The notes beneath the pieces are model-generated. The model searched no databases and was not told the origin of the DNA. It was given only the letters and a program-made list of their open reading frames with translations. Source: Ustilaginoidea virens (Eukaryota; Ascomycota; Sordariomycetes; Hypocreales; Clavicipitaceae). From it: a DNA stretch of 64,000 bases. A program made the position numbers and the translations under genes. Below are positions 1-11,179 of this stretch, piece by piece (within the stretch, counting starts at the first letter, position 1; each line of letters begins with the position of its first letter). The DNA is taken from the NCBI RefSeq assembly GCF_000687475.1, contig NC_057319.1, forward strand, positions 2,294,001 to 2,358,000. The letters run 5' to 3'.

Positions 1-1249
1 TATACAGCTACATTACCTAAGGTAGTGACAGGTCACTCGGTGACTGTTTTGAGCTGTCTTACGATTGATAACAGACGGAACCTTGTCACCAGAGCCAGGT
101 GTCGATAGGTACCATCGCGCGTCACTCCTGAGTATAAACATCATCTGGTACTATCATTACAATGTGCGGCCTATCTTACGATTCCTGATAACCAGTCAGT
201 CTTATTATAGGCTACTTTGTCTCGTAAGTGACGGTGAATGTTTCAAGTTGGCAATCTCATAAGCTGTTAGGTCTCGAGCCGAAAATATTTACATTTTCAG
301 AATTTACAAAATAATTCACTCGGTTATGACACATCAATCACTATGTAGTACAAAAGTAAACAATTCAGGCTGTAAAAGAATGGCAAAAGATAGCGAGGTG
401 CAAGAACCGGAAGGTGCAATACATCATCGGAATTACAAGGCTATGATAATGACAGGGCCATAACAATAGCAAGGCTACCGTGACAATGATCAGGGGCCTA
501 GAATTCAAAGGCAGGGTAAGAAGACAAGCACTACGAGTATTACAGCACCTTCGTTAAAGTATTATATCTAGCCATTATCACCGGCTAGGACCAGAACTAG
601 GGATGCACGCGTAGTTACCTCTTTATCGGCGAAGAGTTGATGGAGTAACTATCCCCCTCTTCCCCGTACAAGTGCACGGCCCGGGCGAAGTTAATTGAAT
701 AACTCGGCATTCCCTGCCTCAAGGTTACATGTTAGTTGTTGTTTCGGGCTCGGCTTTGCTATGGGCATTTCCACATCTGCGGACTTAAATATGGAACCTG
801 TCTTGTCGCCGACTGAGGACTTCACCTTGGATGTTAGTACTCGCATTTTCCCTATTTATGCCGTTTCAAGAGGTTATCGAATTGCATTTCTTAAAGTGAC
901 GGGCCTCTTTAGATTTCGCATATTCTTCCAGGCTGGCATGGCAACTACTTGGCGACGAAGGACAGCCCAAAAAAAGCGTAGATAGATTACCAACGAAAAA
1001 AAATAGTTATGATTTTGGGCTAAATGACATAAGTCGAGGGTTCGGAAAGACAGATCCAGCCTCAAGAACCTGTAGGATACTCGGTGGCCTGCAGTGCGCG
1101 ACTTCGCTCCATAAGCAACTTTCTTCCTCATCCTTGGACAATGCTCCGACGATCTATACATTTCGATCCGGGAGGGCAGCGATCACACATGGCCCCGATT
1201 GGGATTGCTCGACGATCGGCGCGATATAGTATTTGCACAGTGCTAGTGA
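1..1249. other. Intergenic/flank, no supported gene
   Basis: This AT-rich left flank lies downstream of the branching enzyme gene. It shows only short open frames without a recognisable domain or credible ATG context. A frame at 695-985 begins without an ATG and matches nothing I recognise. The right part (about 1000-1249) should hold the 3' UTR of the minus-strand gene that stops at 1250. Confidence 0.5.
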
Positions 1250-3793
1250 TTATCTTCCGGTGACTGACCCCTCGAGTGCTAAAATCTGTGGATTACACAT
1301 CAGATGAAAACGTCCGAAGAAAAGAACAGTCCGTGTATAACATTTACTCACCATCGCTGTCCGGCACGGAATGTATATCTGGGTCCAATTTTTGCGCCCA
1401 TTCCACTCCATTGGAGTTGTAAAAAATCGAGTGTTTTCATCCACTCGATTCAAGCCACCAACTTCCTTGGAGTCGGTGTTGAGAACGATGCGGTACATAC
1501 CAGCGATCTCGACACCAATTCGATAATCGGTGAAGCTTGATGAAGGGTGGAAGTTGAAGATGAATACTACACCAGCTCTCTCAAAAACAATTACCTTGTC
1601 CCCTTCATGTTTGAGAGAAACATATGCCTGAGGAGAGCTCAACCAATGGTATTTGGCTTCGCAGAGGTTCATAAGTCGATCAAAGTGGTTGAGATACTGG
1701 TATCGCAGCAGATTGTCTTCAGTCAGATTTAGCTGGCGACGCGCATACCAGAACGAATTATTGTTGCCTTCCCTGGGAAAATCAAGCCATTCCGGGTGAC
1801 CAAACTCGTTGCCCTCGAAGTTCAAGTATCCCTCGCCTCCCAGTCCGTGGGTTATCAGGCGAATCATTTTATGGAGGGACATGCCTCGTTCGATAACTGG
1901 AGTCAATGGCGACAATACTGACATGTTTGTATACATTTCAGCATCGCAAAGGTGCATCATGAGCGTCTTGTCGCCTACCAAACTTTGCGTCTGTGAGTAT
2001 GGTATTCAAAGGGGCGATCAATAGGAGACTTACGCTTGGTCGTGACTTTCACAGTAGGCGATTGTTTTCTCTCGGTGACGTCGATTTGTTAGCGTAAAGC
2101 AGATGTTTCCAATGTCCCATTGCTCATCTTTGAATTCCTTCAAAAGTTTGATCCACATATCGGGCACCGCCATAGCGAGGCGATAGTCGAACCCCATGCC
2201 GCCAAGGGCGAGGGGCAAGCAAAGAGCTGGCATTCCAGATACATCCTCGGCAATAGTGATGCAGTCGGGATATAAAGAATGCAGCATCTTATTGGCAAGC
2301 ATCAAGTAAACCACGGCTTCTTGGTCCACATCAGAACCGAAATACTCATGATAGCCTCCAGAGAATCCACTGCCACAGTATTAGAGACGATAGTGCAGTA
2401 GATATTGCAAGTTCACTTACGATCCAACGCCATGATGAGTATAAAGCATGCTTGTGACGCCGTCAAACCTAAAACCATCAAAGTGATACTCTTCCATCCA
2501 GAATCGCAGGTTGCTGAGTAGGAAACGGAGGACCTCGTGATGACCGTAATTAAATAATCTGCTATCCCACTGATCATGTCTGCCTTTTCCGCCACCGTGG
2601 AAATAATGATGATCCGTGCCATCAAACTCGTTCAATCCGTCGAGAACATTTTTCGAAGCATGGCTGTGAACGACGTCCAATAGCACGGTTATTCCCATGC
2701 TGTGCGCGGTGTCTACGAGTTCCTTTAGATCTTCGGGCGGCCCGTATCGACTACTGGCAGCAAAAAAGCTATTTATTTGATAGCCAAACGATGCGTAGTA
2801 TGCATGCTCCATAATAGCCATAAGTTGAATGACATTATACCCGAGGTCCCTAATCCTAGGAAGCATGGTACGGGTAAATTCTTTATAAGTTGCAACTCTT
2901 TGTTCCGGAGTAGAAATACCAACATGAGCCTCGTAAATTCGAATGCCTGAAGGTTTGGCAGGCCTGGGGTGTTTGAAGATATATTTTTCAGTGTCACTGG
3001 GGTTCCAAAATCGTGACTCGTAGGCAGGGGAAACGTCCAAGTCCTGGGTTACGTATTTGATCCACGCAGGCAGACGATACACAACTTCGCCCGTTGGCAA
3101 CTCCAGGGCTATCTGTTTTTTCAAGGCTTGATTTCAGTCTGCTGTTCAATAGTCTTCAGACAGACATTCCCCACCTTGATTTTTGACTTGTGCGGTATGG
3201 CGGGCAAGCCATCTTTGGCCATGATCACAATCTCAAAAACGCCGTACTCGCTCTTCTTCATTACGTGAGACTTGCGATTCCAGTCATCTATAATACGTTT
3301 TGCAAGGTCAGGTATGCAGTTGACGGGTTTACGGACTGGAGACGTACTGAACTCGCCCACGATAGATGCACAGACTGCATTAGGGGCCCATTCACGATAT
3401 GTGATGCTGTTATCTTCGTTCACGTTCAAGCCGAATTGCTCAAACCCCTGGGCAAAATCAGCCTAAACATTACGAGCTTCTTCAAATGCGAATGAGGCTG
3501 TTGCACGGCTGGCCAGCTCCGCAAATCTCACCATTGAAAACTTCTCCAGTCCACCTTCGTATTTGTCGATGTTGTCTATCCAATCCTGCGCTTTAGCGAA
3601 TCTTTGCCTTAGGGCCGCGCTGAACGGTTCCAACCAAGGGTCTAGCTTGACAACGCCTGTTCAATTCATCAGACACACAGCACAACCTTACAGCACGCCA
3701 TAGCTATTGCCCACCTGTGCCATCTCGAGGGACATCTTCTGCTTTCAGGTCAGTGAGCCCATAGGCATCAAGAGCCGCCGCAATGTCAGCCAT
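1250..3793 (-). CDS. GBE1: 1,4-alpha-glucan branching enzyme (GH13_8)
   Basis: The enzyme makes alpha-1,6 branches in glycogen in the cytosol. Eight exons join in phase: 3793-3715, 3656-3532, 3447-3348, 3287-3175, 3112-2421, 2369-2034, 1982-1352 and 1285-1250, giving 703 residues, a normal fungal length. A CBM48-like N-terminal part (YREWAPNA, then NDWNRKSH) precedes the GH13 barrel. The visible signatures are DVVHSH (about 285-290), [10 protein letters not shown] with nucleophile Asp356, IAEDVSGMP with acid/base Glu411, and ESHDQ with Asp480. The C-terminal beta domain ends in a conserved [14 protein letters not shown] junction that crosses the last intron. The ATG at 3793 fits the family start (MADI, then [20 protein letters not shown]). 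The third exon may instead start at 3462, adding five residues; 3447 restores the usual KFS-x-GFEQFG spacing. The acceptor before exon 7 is an unusual AAAG. Confidence 0.93.
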
Positions 3794-4981
3794 GACTTGA
3801 GCGAAATGGATTTCCCTTTTCTAGGCTTGTGTTGCTGCAGTGTCAAGGAGTTGTAGCACTAGCAGCTAAACGCTAACTAAATATTGAAGGGAGCATAGGC
3901 GGGGGACGCAGGTTGCAAAGTCACTCGAGAAAGATGAAGAAGGGAGAGGGGCAAGCAAGATTGAGGAGTCAGTTTGTTGAACGAAATACTTATGTAGGTA
4001 GTTTAAGTGGACGCTACTGAATGCTATTGTTCAAGCTGGTGTAATGCAGTCCGGTTCTCCTTAAAGCAGTCGCTGCCGAGCGACGGCCTAATTTGAGGAG
4101 GACGGACGTAACGGTACATACTGTACGGATATGTTCTCTACCTTCAGAAAACAGGGAAGTCTGCATGTGGTTACGCCGTAGTTACTAACTAGCAGGGGGT
4201 GATTGAAGGCCAAGTCAGTACAGCTGCAGCCGGTGGGTGACGTCTGGTCGAAGTGCTGCTGTCACTCGAGTCCTACTTTGGGCACCAGCGCGCCGAGAAT
4301 CCCAGCCTCCAAAAGAAATGTATCATTGATATTTCTTGAATGAAAATAAAAAAAAAAAAAAAAAAAAAGGTGACAATTAGGGGCATAAGGCAGATAGCAA
4401 GAGGCTTCCGCTTTACTACCTATGTAATGGCCCTTTCAGAGTTTCCCTGTTTGTGGATCCAGTGTATGAAACGGTGTGGATCGAGGGCGAGCCGTTCTTT
4501 TGCGCATGGCGTACTCCGTACTCCGCAGTTTGCAGCTGGTAGTTTGTATGGACAGCGCCAGATCACGCAATTCCCCTTGTTGTTCAAATTTGGTGTTAGC
4601 GCTGTACCTCAAATTTGTGTGCCATTTGCGCCTGTGAGCCGGCCTCAGCCAGGTATCCTGCCATCCGCCTGTTGGCCCGTTGCTTCCGTTTATCGGCACT
4701 GAGTCGTTTCGAAATTCGAATCAACCAACCCAGAATCGGCGCTCCAAGAGTGCGGCCAGCGCAAAATAATGCAATCACACCGACTCTGTATTCGCCAAAA
4801 CCTGGACCCTGATTAAATCAACATCTCTGTTTTGCTTTCCTTCTCAACCACATCCCTGCTGTCATCCAGCTTGACGAAAATTCAACCTTGTTCCAGACAA
4901 ATTGAATAAATCGGACTCGGTTGAACTCCTCGGTCTTTGTTCTCAACATTTCCTAGACTTGACCTCAAGATTTCGCCTGAG
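3794..4981. promoter_or_regulatory. Divergent intergenic promoter region (GBE1 / cystathionine beta-lyase)
   Basis: About 1.2 kb separates two divergently transcribed start codons, so both promoters must lie here. A run of 21 A occurs at 4348-4368. The stretch 4840-4980 is pyrimidine- and CA-rich, like a fungal 5' leader for the plus-strand gene. I see no convincing gene; the open frames on both strands at 4340-4810 overlap each other and lack domains. Confidence 0.5.
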
Positions 4982-6388
4982 ATGTCGTCCGTTCCCACAA
5001 ACTGTACTGCGACGGGCAGCGACACAGGGGCTACAAGAAAATTCGACCTTGACGGCAACGATCTGCCACCATCACCAGCACCTTCAAGTCCACGGAACGG
5101 CCGGCGGCGTTATGCTTTGGCAACCGAGTTGGTGTACACAGAAAGCAAAGACCAGTATGGTGCTTCCAGCATCCCCATCTACCAATCGGCCACTTTTAAG
5201 CAGACGTCTGCTGCCGGTGGACAGCAAGAGTTTGACTACACAAGGTCCGGAAATCCGACTCGAAGCCATCTCGAGAGACACCTTGCCAAAATCATGAATG
5301 CCAATCGCGCCTTAGCCGTCAGTTCTGGAATGGGTGCTCTGGACGTCATCACCCGATTGCTTCGGCCTGGAGATGAAGTCATCACGGGAGACGACCTTTA
5401 CGGTGGAACCCACCGTCTGCTCACATATATGGCGACGAACCAGGGAATCGTTGTTCACCATGTTGACACCACCAGAGTTGATGCTGTCCAAAGTCGCATG
5501 TCTGACAAGACTGCGATGGTACTGTTAGAAACACCAACGAATCCTTTAATCAAGATTGTCGACCTGACTTCTATTGCACGATTGGCGCATGATGCCAACC
5601 CCAAAGCAATGGTAGTGGTTGACAACACCATGCTGTCCCCGATGCTATGCAACCCACTGGACTTGGGAGCTGACATTGTGTACGAATCGGGCACCAAATA
5701 CTTGTCGGGCCATCACGACATCATGGCTGGGGTCATTGCTTGCAACGATTCCGCCATTGGAGACAAGTTGTACTTCACCATCAATTCAACCGGCTGTGGC
5801 CTTTCTCCCAACGATTCATTCCTGCTCATGCGAGGAGTCAAAACATTGGCTATCCGCATGGAAAAGCAACAGTCAAGTGCTCAGGCAATTGCCGAATTCC
5901 TTGAATCACGTGGATTCCGGGTGCGCTACCCTGGCCTTAAGTCACACCCGCAGTATCATCTGCACTGGTCTATCGCCCGAGGAGCTGGTGCAGTTTTATC
6001 GTTCGAGACCGGTGACGCGGCTGTCTCGCAGCGCATCGTGGAAGCTGCCAGGTTATGGGCAATAAGTGTCAGCTTCGGCTGCGTGAATAGCCTTATCAGC
6101 ATGCCGTGCCAGATGAGCCACGCAAGCATAGATGCCAAGACTCGAAGAGAAAGACAAATGCCAGAAGATATCATCCGTCTCTGTGTCGGTATAGAAGATG
6201 CGAATGACCTAATCGAGGATCTGTCTCGCGCGGTGAGTGAAAGTATCCCCATCTGCTTTAAGCAACCTACAATGTTAATTCGCAAATTCCAGCTGGTTCA
6301 AGCGGGTGCGGTAACTGTGACTCTAGACGGTTTTCACGCCACTGGTCCTGCTGAGCAGCTTGGTAAAATACCACTCAGTGCGGAGTAG
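4982..6388 (+). CDS. STR3: Cystathionine beta-lyase, PLP-dependent (Cys/Met metabolism family)
   Basis: The enzyme cleaves cystathionine to homocysteine, pyruvate and ammonia in methionine synthesis (yeast Str3 type). Exons 4982-6232 and 6293-6388 give 448 residues. The protein matches fungal beta-lyases along its length: YGASSIPIYQSATFKQTS, the phosphate loop SSGMGALD (about 114-121), Asp214 in VVVDN facing the cofactor nitrogen, the Schiff-base lysine Lys239 in ESGTKYLSGHHD, and the C-terminal motif SFGCVNSLISMPCQMSHAS. The 60-nt intron (GTGAGT to CCAG) has no stop and is a multiple of three, so the unspliced frame stays open. Removing it restores the family sequence DLSRA-LVQAGAVTVTLDGFHA. 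The open frame extends upstream to 4937, but the first ATG is at 4982. A close relative such as cystathionine gamma-lyase is less likely, because the sequence follows the fungal beta-lyase pattern. Confidence 0.92.
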   Translation: MSSVPTNCTATGSDTGATRKFDLDGNDLPPSPAPSSPRNGRRRYALATELVYTESKDQYGASSIPIYQSATFKQTSAAGGQQEFDYTRSGNPTRSHLERHLAKIMNANRALAVSSGMGALDVITRLLRPGDEVITGDDLYGGTHRLLTYMATNQGIVVHHVDTTRVDAVQSRMSDKTAMVLLETPTNPLIKIVDLTSIARLAHDANPKAMVVVDNTMLSPMLCNPLDLGADIVYESGTKYLSGHHDIMAGVIACNDSAIGDKLYFTINSTGCGLSPNDSFLLMRGVKTLAIRMEKQQSSAQAIAEFLESRGFRVRYPGLKSHPQYHLHWSIARGAGAVLSFETGDAAVSQRIVEAARLWAISVSFGCVNSLISMPCQMSHASIDAKTRRERQMPEDIIRLCVGIEDANDLIEDLSRAVSESIPICFKQPTMLIRKFQLVQAGAVTVTLDGFHATGPAEQLGKIPLSAE

Positions 6389-8062
6389 AGATTGATGTCG
6401 TTCCAATCGTTACATCTTACTGCCCCAACGCACGGCTCTGGTTCTTTGACGTCGCATCCGCTGTTCTACCGCTTCAGACTGATGGACCCGTTGGAGAAAC
6501 TCTGAGAAACCTTTTGAGGCGAAGGAGACCAAATAGGAGCGGGGTGGACGAGGGCCAGAAACATACCCCATGACATTCTAATGGCCTGTAGATACCCCTG
6601 ACCTGCTGGTCTATCAAGAAGAATCACGTGCTAAATGTCGAGTAATAATGATGAAGCCGGCGAAGGAAACACTAGTTATCGAGTCGTTCTTGTCGGTAAA
6701 CTGGGCGCTTCCAAGTAGAAACTGCAGTGGGATTCCAGGCTAGGTTACGAATTGTATCAAGACATAGTCGATTAGGCGTAGAGAAAAGCCAGGGAGTCAA
6801 AATATTTGCGCACACAACCAGCTGCTTCTAGACTGGTTTTCTTTTCTTTTCTTTTCCGTTGACGCAAATATAAGAAAGGGCCCGTACACCAACTCATAAC
6901 GTGTAAGTAGGAATTTCTATACCAAGCATATATGAAGTCTTGCGTAGCAGCGCAAACCCCCTGTGATTTCACCTCACAGCAGCATTGCCTGTACCTCGAC
7001 TGCACTTTACGGCGTTACCCACTGTGGTGACGCTCAACTCTCACCGCGCCTTACTGTAGCAAAAGAGGAAAGTATTGAATGACACTGCCGTCAACAACAC
7101 TGCCGTCAACTTAGCCAACCTAAGGCTGCTTGAGGATATTGACCACATAAAGCGCCCAATTGGCCGGCAATTCAATGCAAGCGTGCGTGCTGAGCGAAAA
7201 GACTAATACTAATTCTATCCAACCGCGTTGCCTTGTACTTTATTCAATAGGTAAAAGTCCCAATTCCATGATTATTATTCTTCCTTTTCCTTTCTTCTTT
7301 CTGTTTTGAAAAGAAAGGGGTAGAATATAAGTTGAGGGTACTCATATAATCTCATAGCCTTATACGTAGTACAGGCGATACATGATATATCTCCATACCA
7401 AGATCATAATAATTTAGGGAAAAGGACAAGGTAGGAAAAGTGAAGCCAATAATACGCCCCTTTAGGCAGCGTCCGGGAACGCGTTCCCCCTTTGCAGTGG
7501 CGCCATAGACAGAACTGACTAAGCGACTCGACCGGGGATACGAAATTCGAAAACTTCGACAACATCTTAAGGCAGTTGGAAAAGTTATGAAGGTACCTAT
7601 GTACGTGTATTTGTAGAGTGTAAGAGGCTGTGTTCTGCCCCTTTGCAAAACCTTGCGAAGCCTTCGCGAAACCTAGATGGAAAAGACGCAAGCCGCGGTC
7701 TTTGCAGTAGCCCATGTTGTGACGTACACGCGGTGACATGGTAAAGCACCCCCCCCAGCCCCAGCACCAGCCCCTCCTTCACCCACGCCACCTACTGATG
7801 ACGACTCTCATTTGCGCTTCATTCATCTGACGACCAGAATTGTCGCGATAGGAAGGCTGCTATAGCGATGCGGATATTCTCGGTATGAAATGCGTTTCTC
7901 AAACTAGTTGAGTTCAACTCGCTTCTCTTACCTCCAGGCGAAGGTTCTATTGTATACCCCGGCATCGATATTCGGTCCGCCATGACTAGAATCGAGCTTA
8001 AAGTACTCTTCAACGGCATTTGCGAACTATCTGGGATGTGAATTACTTTCCTGCGACCCGAT
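6389..8062. other. Intergenic region, no supported complete gene
   Basis: The first part should hold the 3' end of the beta-lyase transcript and the last part the promoter of the ClpX gene. A 14-base unit (acactgccgtcaac) is repeated directly at 7082-7095 and 7097-7110. Pyrimidine-rich tracts occur near 6838-6860 and 7270-7310. A 27-codon frame at 6635-6718 with a P-loop-like end is listed separately. No other frame shows a domain. Confidence 0.5.
6635..6718 (+). pseudogene. Possible remnant of a P-loop (AIG1-like) GTPase start
   Basis: A 27-codon ATG frame ends in YRVVLVGKLGASK followed directly by a stop. This resembles the first strand and P-loop of AIG1/Toc-type GTPases (hydrophobic-VGKTGxGKS), with two glycines and the Ser/Thr altered. 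Shifting frame after the lysine reads S-R-N-C-S-G-I-P-G, loosely like the continuation of that loop, but nothing recognisable follows. It may be a decayed fragment or chance. Confidence 0.2.
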
Positions 8063-9914
8063 ATGCTGAGACAATCGGAACGAATTATTCGCCTTGCGCG
8101 AGTGAGCGGTCAGGCAACTTGGCCAGCCCAGGAACCCTTCTGGAGCCGTTGTTCGTGGCTGCCATCTACAGTATTCCAAAGGGCATCCAGCCGCTCGCCC
8201 GATCTCAACTCTGGATTCACTGGGAGCTATGACCCCACTGCTGAATCGCGACGGGGTCCCATGTTTAACAAGGCCAAATTTGGCGTCCCGCAATTTTATC
8301 CCCGGGATTTGAAAAAGCGAGTTGACGAATACGTGGTTGGGCAGGAAAGAGCGAAGAGAATCATCTGCTCGACAATATTCAACCACTACCAAAAATTGCG
8401 CAGATTGCATCAAAATGAACACGAACGCCGGAATTTCCAGGAAAAGCTCGTGCGTCAACGATTTGCTCGCGACCGGGAGCAATATCAAAAGCGAAAGGAG
8501 CTGTACGCTGTCGAAGGTTCGTGTTTCCCTGGTTCTGTAGTTCATCATCCTCTTGATCTATAGATAAAATACCTAACACTGTCCTTGACAGAAGATTTTT
8601 TGAGGCATGATGAGTCGGCCAGACATGCATATGAGCCTAAAAACATCGACGAAGACACTCTCGATCACCTGTATGTCCCTGAGGATCCCCTTATTCCGAA
8701 TCATGTCAAGATCGACAAGAGCAACCTTCTTCTGGTGGGACCTACAGGAGTAGGAAAAACGTATATCCTCGAGTAGGTCGATTCCGGAAATTCGTTGCTC
8801 TGATGCATTGCCGCTAAGCAGTACTAGAACCCTCAGCAAACAGGTCCGCATCCCTTTTGCAATATGCGATTGTAACTCCTTGACCCAGGCCGGCTACATC
8901 GGGCAGGATGTAGAAACTTGTATAGAACGCCTTCTTATCGAGGCCAACTATGATATTAAAGCTACAGAATATGGTATCATCGTGTTGGATGAGTTTGATA
9001 AACTCTCAAGAAGAGACTCTCCTACTGGTCGTGATGTAGGGGGAGAAGGCGTCCAACAAGCCTTACTCAAATTAATTGAAGGAACCAAAGTCACAATCAA
9101 CCTTAAGGATAATCGTTCATCGCGGTCAACCCCCCCGATTACTACTGTTTATAACTCTGCTGGGTCCTCATCGGCGCAACAATCATCTCCCTCAACAGGC
9201 AAGGCCGATCAATACACCATCGACACGAGCAATATCTTGTTTGTATTCTGCGGTGCTTTCGTTGGGTTAGATAAAACCATATTACGTCGAGTCGCCAGGC
9301 CTTCCATGGGATTCGGTGGGGACGTGAGCGGACGAGCGTCGTCAACGGGAAGCGAGCAAGCTCTCTCCCCTAGTCTTTACACTCATATTGCTCATCGCGA
9401 CTGCATGCAGTTGTCCTCCTTGACTCCCTTAGACCTTGCAACACCCGCAGATCTCCAAAGCTTCGGGTTTATTCCTGAGCTTATCGGTCGGCTGCACAAT
9501 ATTTGCGCTTTAAGCCCCCTCTCTCGCGAGGACCTTTTGCGTGTACTGACAGAACCGCGAAATAGCCTGTTGGCTCAATATACCGCTCTTTTCGAGACGT
9601 ATCCATCCGGACTGTTTTTCACCGAGAAGGCCCTCTATGCTATTGCGGGCAAAGCCGCAGCTTCCGGGACAGGCGCAAGGGCCCTGAAAATGGAAATGGA
9701 ACGGGTTCTTGCAGAGCCCATGTTTGACGCCCCGATGCCGTACGTTCTTATCAACGAGGCTTGCGTCAACGGGTCCGGAAAAGCGGCTTACTGGGGAAAA
9801 GATGGGCGCTTTGAAATAGACCGGCAGCTAGATGAGGAAACGATGAATCCACAACCCGGTTTGCCGCAGTTGACGTTCGAACATCTGCGAGAAGCTGGCC
9901 AAAGTGGAGGCTGA
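8063..9914 (+). CDS. MCX1: Mitochondrial ClpX-type AAA+ unfoldase
   Basis: This is an ATP-driven unfoldase of the mitochondrial matrix (Mcx1/CLPX). Three exons, 8063-8516, 8592-8772 and 8828-9914, give 573 residues. The first 55 or so residues are rich in Arg/Ser and poor in acids, as a mitochondrial presequence should be. Visible motifs are the Walker A GPTGVGKT (201-208), the pore loop GYIGQD, Walker B IIVLDEFDK, the GRDVGGEGVQQALLKL helix, sensor 1 in LFVFCGAF, the arginine-finger region FGFIPELIGR and sensor 2 in GARALKME. The bacterial zinc-binding N-domain is absent, as in other fungal members. The sequence SMGFG lies where bacterial ClpX has its ClpP-docking IGF loop. Both introns interrupt codons and are needed to join EEDFLRHDE and YILETLSK. 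The start ATG at 8063 is the first one giving the presequence. Confidence 0.92.
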
Positions 9915-10305
9915 CTCGGCTGGATACCATCAAGTACAGCGAGGCGCTTTGAGATTCTAAAAAAGCATGATTGGGGCTTGGGTTATTACATATTGGAAAG
10001 CCAAGTAGCATGATTACCGATGTACGAGCATGTACTATGCCTATTTTCATCCTTGGAACAAAGAGTGTTTTTATTTTTCTTTCTTCTCTTTCTTTTTTAA
10101 CAAAGTGGAAAAAGAGAGAGAGAGCGGAAAAAATCCTTCGTTATAGTACATTATTTACATCCTCTAATAAACCCCCTTTCATCCTGCCTTTGATCCTTTG
10201 CGTATCGCCTCGCTCGCATGCTCCTGAAACAATTTTTACCCAAGGCAAGAACTCCCCATGAGTTCACATGGATAACGCCATAAAAGCATGGCATAGGGAG
10301 AGCGT
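9915..10305. other. Convergent 3' intergenic region
   Basis: The region lies between two convergent genes (ClpX plus, COX5 minus) and probably holds both 3' UTRs. A pyrimidine-rich block (about 10060-10100) is followed by a short GA-repeat block near 10112-10124. No gene is seen. Confidence 0.5.
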
Positions 10306-11179
10306 CTAGTAGCCCTTAGGGGGAGACTGAACCATACCCTTGCCCTCGTACCTTGGGGAAGAAATACCAGTGATAGGATCGGCTTTTTGTTGCTACGTGC
10401 AAAGTTAGCCATCTTGGGTTGACCGACAGTATCAAACGCGCCAGTTCACAACTTACAATAAGGAGTTCGTTCGAAGCCTCCTGATATTCCTTAGACATAG
10501 TGTGAGGTTCGGGTTTAGCAGCTAATCGAATAGCAGCGAAAATGGTGAAGGAAGCAGCGAGACCGATAGCAACGCCCCAAGCAATACGGGCATTAGTGCC
10601 AGGGGGGTCGACAGCACGGGGACCATGTGGTCCAAAGGCAATCCAATACGCTGTTGAATGATGCATGTTAGCTAACTTGACGTAATGACTCGCCATGTGG
10701 CTGCTTGCGAGACCGTGCCACGGACGCCCATCCAAGACACATTATCGATAGTGCGATTATAGTTGACTTGATCAACAGTCGGGTGGAAAGCCAGTTCTTC
10801 ATGCTGGTCTCAATTTCGCATGCTGGAAGGAGCGTGATAATAGTCGGTTGAACCCACAGTGGGAAGAGTAGGTGGACGCATGGCAGCTCGTCTAGTCGGG
10901 AAATAACTTCCTGGCAAGACGGCCTCGTTTCAATTGGGAATCAGACGTACCGGCCTTCTGCTCCTGCAGCGTCAACTCATTCCAGTTTCCCTTCATGCGG
11001 TCGCGCAGGGCCATCCAGAGGTCTGCCTGCTCCTGAAGGGGCATACCCTCCCATCGCTTCTCAATGTTCTTCAGGGTCGGGTTGGACAGGGCCTGAGTGG
11101 AAGAGGCTCGGGAGGTAGCGACCGTGACACTACGCAACAGGCTCCTGCGCAACAAAATAGACGTCGGGGTGCGCAGCAT
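10306..11179 (-). CDS. COX5: Cytochrome c oxidase subunit 5 (COX IV family), mitochondrial
   Basis: This is a subunit of respiratory complex IV in the inner mitochondrial membrane. Exons 11179-10951, 10650-10457 and 10392-10306 give 169 residues. The first 30 residues (MLRTPTSILLRRSLLRS...) form an Arg-rich presequence. The mature part shows NPTLKNIEKRWEGMP, EQADLWMALRDRMK and AYWIAFGPHGPRA, then a single membrane span (AWGVAIGLAASFTIFAAIRL) and the family tail MSKEYQEASNE...ITGISSPRYEGKGMVQSPPK. The first intron is 300 nt, long for this window, and contains an odd reading frame described elsewhere. An upstream in-frame extension to 11278 exists, but the ATG at 11179 gives the expected presequence. 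Confidence 0.93.
10696..10920 (-). other. Coding-like frame inside the COX5 intron, broken by one TGA
   Basis: Within intron 1 of COX5, on the same strand, one frame runs about 75 codons with a single TGA near 10803-10805. It contains ATG near 10881 (MRPPTLPTVGSTDYYHAPSS) and, after the TGA, DQHEELAFHPTVDQVNYNRT then IDNVSWMGVRGT. The composition looks more like protein than intron, but I do not recognise a family. It could be a decayed nested gene, an alternative exon or chance. Confidence 0.25.

Noticed and set aside
1..600. AT-rich left end as a possible RIP-mutated transposon
   Set aside because: AT-rich but without inverted repeats, transposase-like residues or clear TpA excess that I could verify by eye.
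4340..4812. Overlapping frames on both strands upstream of the beta-lyase gene
   Set aside because: They overlap each other in opposite frames, begin after a poly(A) run, and have no domain or codon pattern.
7082..7110. Direct repeat of a 14-base unit as a possible attachment site or CRISPR-like element
   Set aside because: Only two copies separated by one base, with no spacers and no associated genes; a simple local duplication.
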